Of a stretch of 64,000 nt of DNA, positions 63,210 to 64,000 are shown piece after piece (the stretch's first letter is position 1; each line of letters begins with the position of its first letter). The stretch comes from Hyphomicrobiales bacterium (GTDB lineage Bacteria; Pseudomonadota; Alphaproteobacteria; Rhizobiales; Rhizobiaceae), in NCBI GenBank assembly GCA_900468805.1, contig UEIF01000021.1, positions 62,001 to 126,000 of the forward strand, read 5' to 3'. Below the pieces are notes generated by a model. It worked only from the letters and a program-made list of their open reading frames with translations, was not told the origin of the DNA and searched no databases. A program made the position numbers and the translations under genes.

Positions 63210-64000
63210 ATGCGTTTTCCAAGAACCAATTTGACGGATGCCGGAGATTTTTCTGCCGGACTTGAAGACGAACATCCCGCGGAAAATGCGCCCCTGGAGT
63301 ATGAAGGCGAAAAACCGGTTCCGCCGCTCTGGCAGAGCAATTTCTCGCTCGCCCCGAATGTCCGTTTCACGCGCACGCCTGAAACGCTGATCAGCAAGCG
63401 CCATGCGCCGGAGAAGCAGGTTCGTGAGGAAATCGTTGTTCCTCCGGCCCCGCAGGCCGAGGCAGTGCCGGCACCGCGACCCGTAGCAGCGCCGCAGATC
63501 ATGGTGAACGTGCCATTCGACATCTATCTGCCCGAAGTGACCGAGCCAGTCGTCGCGCCGCAGCCTGAACCTCAGCCGCAGTCCGTTGCCATGGCTCCCA
63601 TCGAAACGACCTTGCGGGCTGCGGCGGAGCTTTCCTCCATTTCGGATTTCGCCTTCTGGGAGGTTATGGCCTTCGAAGAGACGGATGCCGAGCCGTCGCG
63701 TACCCCGGTCATCGCATTGCAGCAGCATGCTGAGCCCGAATCGATCACCTCACGCTTCCGCATCATGGAATGGCGCCCGGGTCGGCATAATCCGGCGCCG
63801 GTAACGCCGCGCGTCGCGCTGCCCGTTTCCTCCGCGCCGGTCCGCCCCGCACGGTCGCCGGTAGCCCGCGTTGCCGAGAAGCCGGTTGTCGCAACTCCGG
63901 TCGTCCAGGCTCCGATCGTTGAAGTCCCAGTCGTTCAGGCTCAAGTGGTTCAAGCTCCGGCGATCCGGCCGAAGCAGGTAGCGGCAGAAGTGCCGCCCGC
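63210..64000 (+). CDS. Pro/Val/Ala-rich protein, N-terminal part (runs off the window)
   Basis: ATG at 63210 opens a frame without stop through the window end (263 codons seen): MRFPRTNLTDAGDFSAGLED... The first 70 residues are polar ('PLWQSNFSLAPNVRFTRTPETLISKRHAPEK'). The rest is long, low-complexity Pro/Val/Gln ('VVPPAPQAEAVPAPRPVAAPQ', and near the end repeats of V-V-x-A-P). No signal peptide or membrane helix. Long Pro-rich cytoplasmic N-terminal linkers of this kind occur in FtsK-type DNA translocases, which is one possibility; the deciding domain would be beyond the window. GTG at 63195 is an alternative start. Confidence 0.72.
   Translation, partial: MRFPRTNLTDAGDFSAGLEDEHPAENAPLEYEGEKPVPPLWQSNFSLAPNVRFTRTPETLISKRHAPEKQVREEIVVPPAPQAEAVPAPRPVAAPQIMVNVPFDIYLPEVTEPVVAPQPEPQPQSVAMAPIETTLRAAAELSSISDFAFWEVMAFEETDAEPSRTPVIALQQHAEPESITSRFRIMEWRPGRHNPAPVTPRVALPVSSAPVRPARSPVARVAEKPVVATPVVQAPIVEVPVVQAQVVQAPAIRPKQVAAEVPP

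Overview
The window is a stretch of chromosome from a Rhizobiaceae bacterium, most likely Rhizobium sensu stricto (etli/leguminosarum type). The evidence is the gene content and order: irr next to fabA-fabB-fabI, the rimP-nusA-ylxR-infB-rbfA-truB-rpsO-pnp chain, dnaK-dnaJ, a MarR gene facing polA, and the rhizobial style of intergenic palindromic repeats. Codon use in the core is GC-rich.

Region 1 to about 11150 is an accessory, integrative island whose left end lies outside the window. It is visibly more AT-rich, with mostly hypothetical genes. It holds a serine resolvase with a res-like site, a LexA-controlled promoter in front of a frameshifted gene, a DUF6680-like membrane protein, a small three-gene cluster ending in a reduced family-A DNA-polymerase-like protein, a 250 bp segment bracketed by a long inverted repeat, a secreted small protein, a large membrane-anchored PIN-like protein (a defence candidate), and a tyrosine integrase. 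Just beyond the integrase is a tmRNA/tRNA 3'-end-like sequence, the probable attachment-site copy.

Region 11.2-64 kb is ordinary core chromosome. In order: DUF1275 and YdcF membrane proteins; a TRIC-type channel; irr and the unsaturated fatty acid genes fabA/fabB/fabI; rsmC; the leftward translation/transcription operon (29.7 down to 18.6 kb) with an alpha/beta hydrolase inserted between truB and rpsO; an MFS exporter and acetyltransferase; mltB-like transglycosylase; recR-ybaB-dnaX recombination/replication genes with the SRP RNA gene; HIT-nudC; a YafY-type regulator with two near-identical operators; pheA-kdsB; cycM; an AEC carrier; adenosine kinase; an SH3 protein; a 2-hydroxyacid dehydrogenase; a recF-thiF-GNAT overlapping operon; dnaK-dnaJ with an alphaproteobacterial heat-shock promoter; PBP1A; a dipeptidase; MarR; polA; and the start of a Pro/Val-rich protein running off the end.

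The most interesting items outside the island are non-annotated small genes: a 30-codon ORF with its own Shine-Dalgarno and terminator (44.2 kb), two consecutive candidate sRNAs between PBP1A and the dipeptidase (57.09-57.51 kb), and an AbcR-like three-hairpin sRNA between marR and polA (59.64-59.79 kb). Inside the island, the polymerase-like gene beside the long inverted repeat and the PIN/transmembrane gene are the best candidates for undescribed biology. All function statements rest on reading motifs by eye; no database search was possible.
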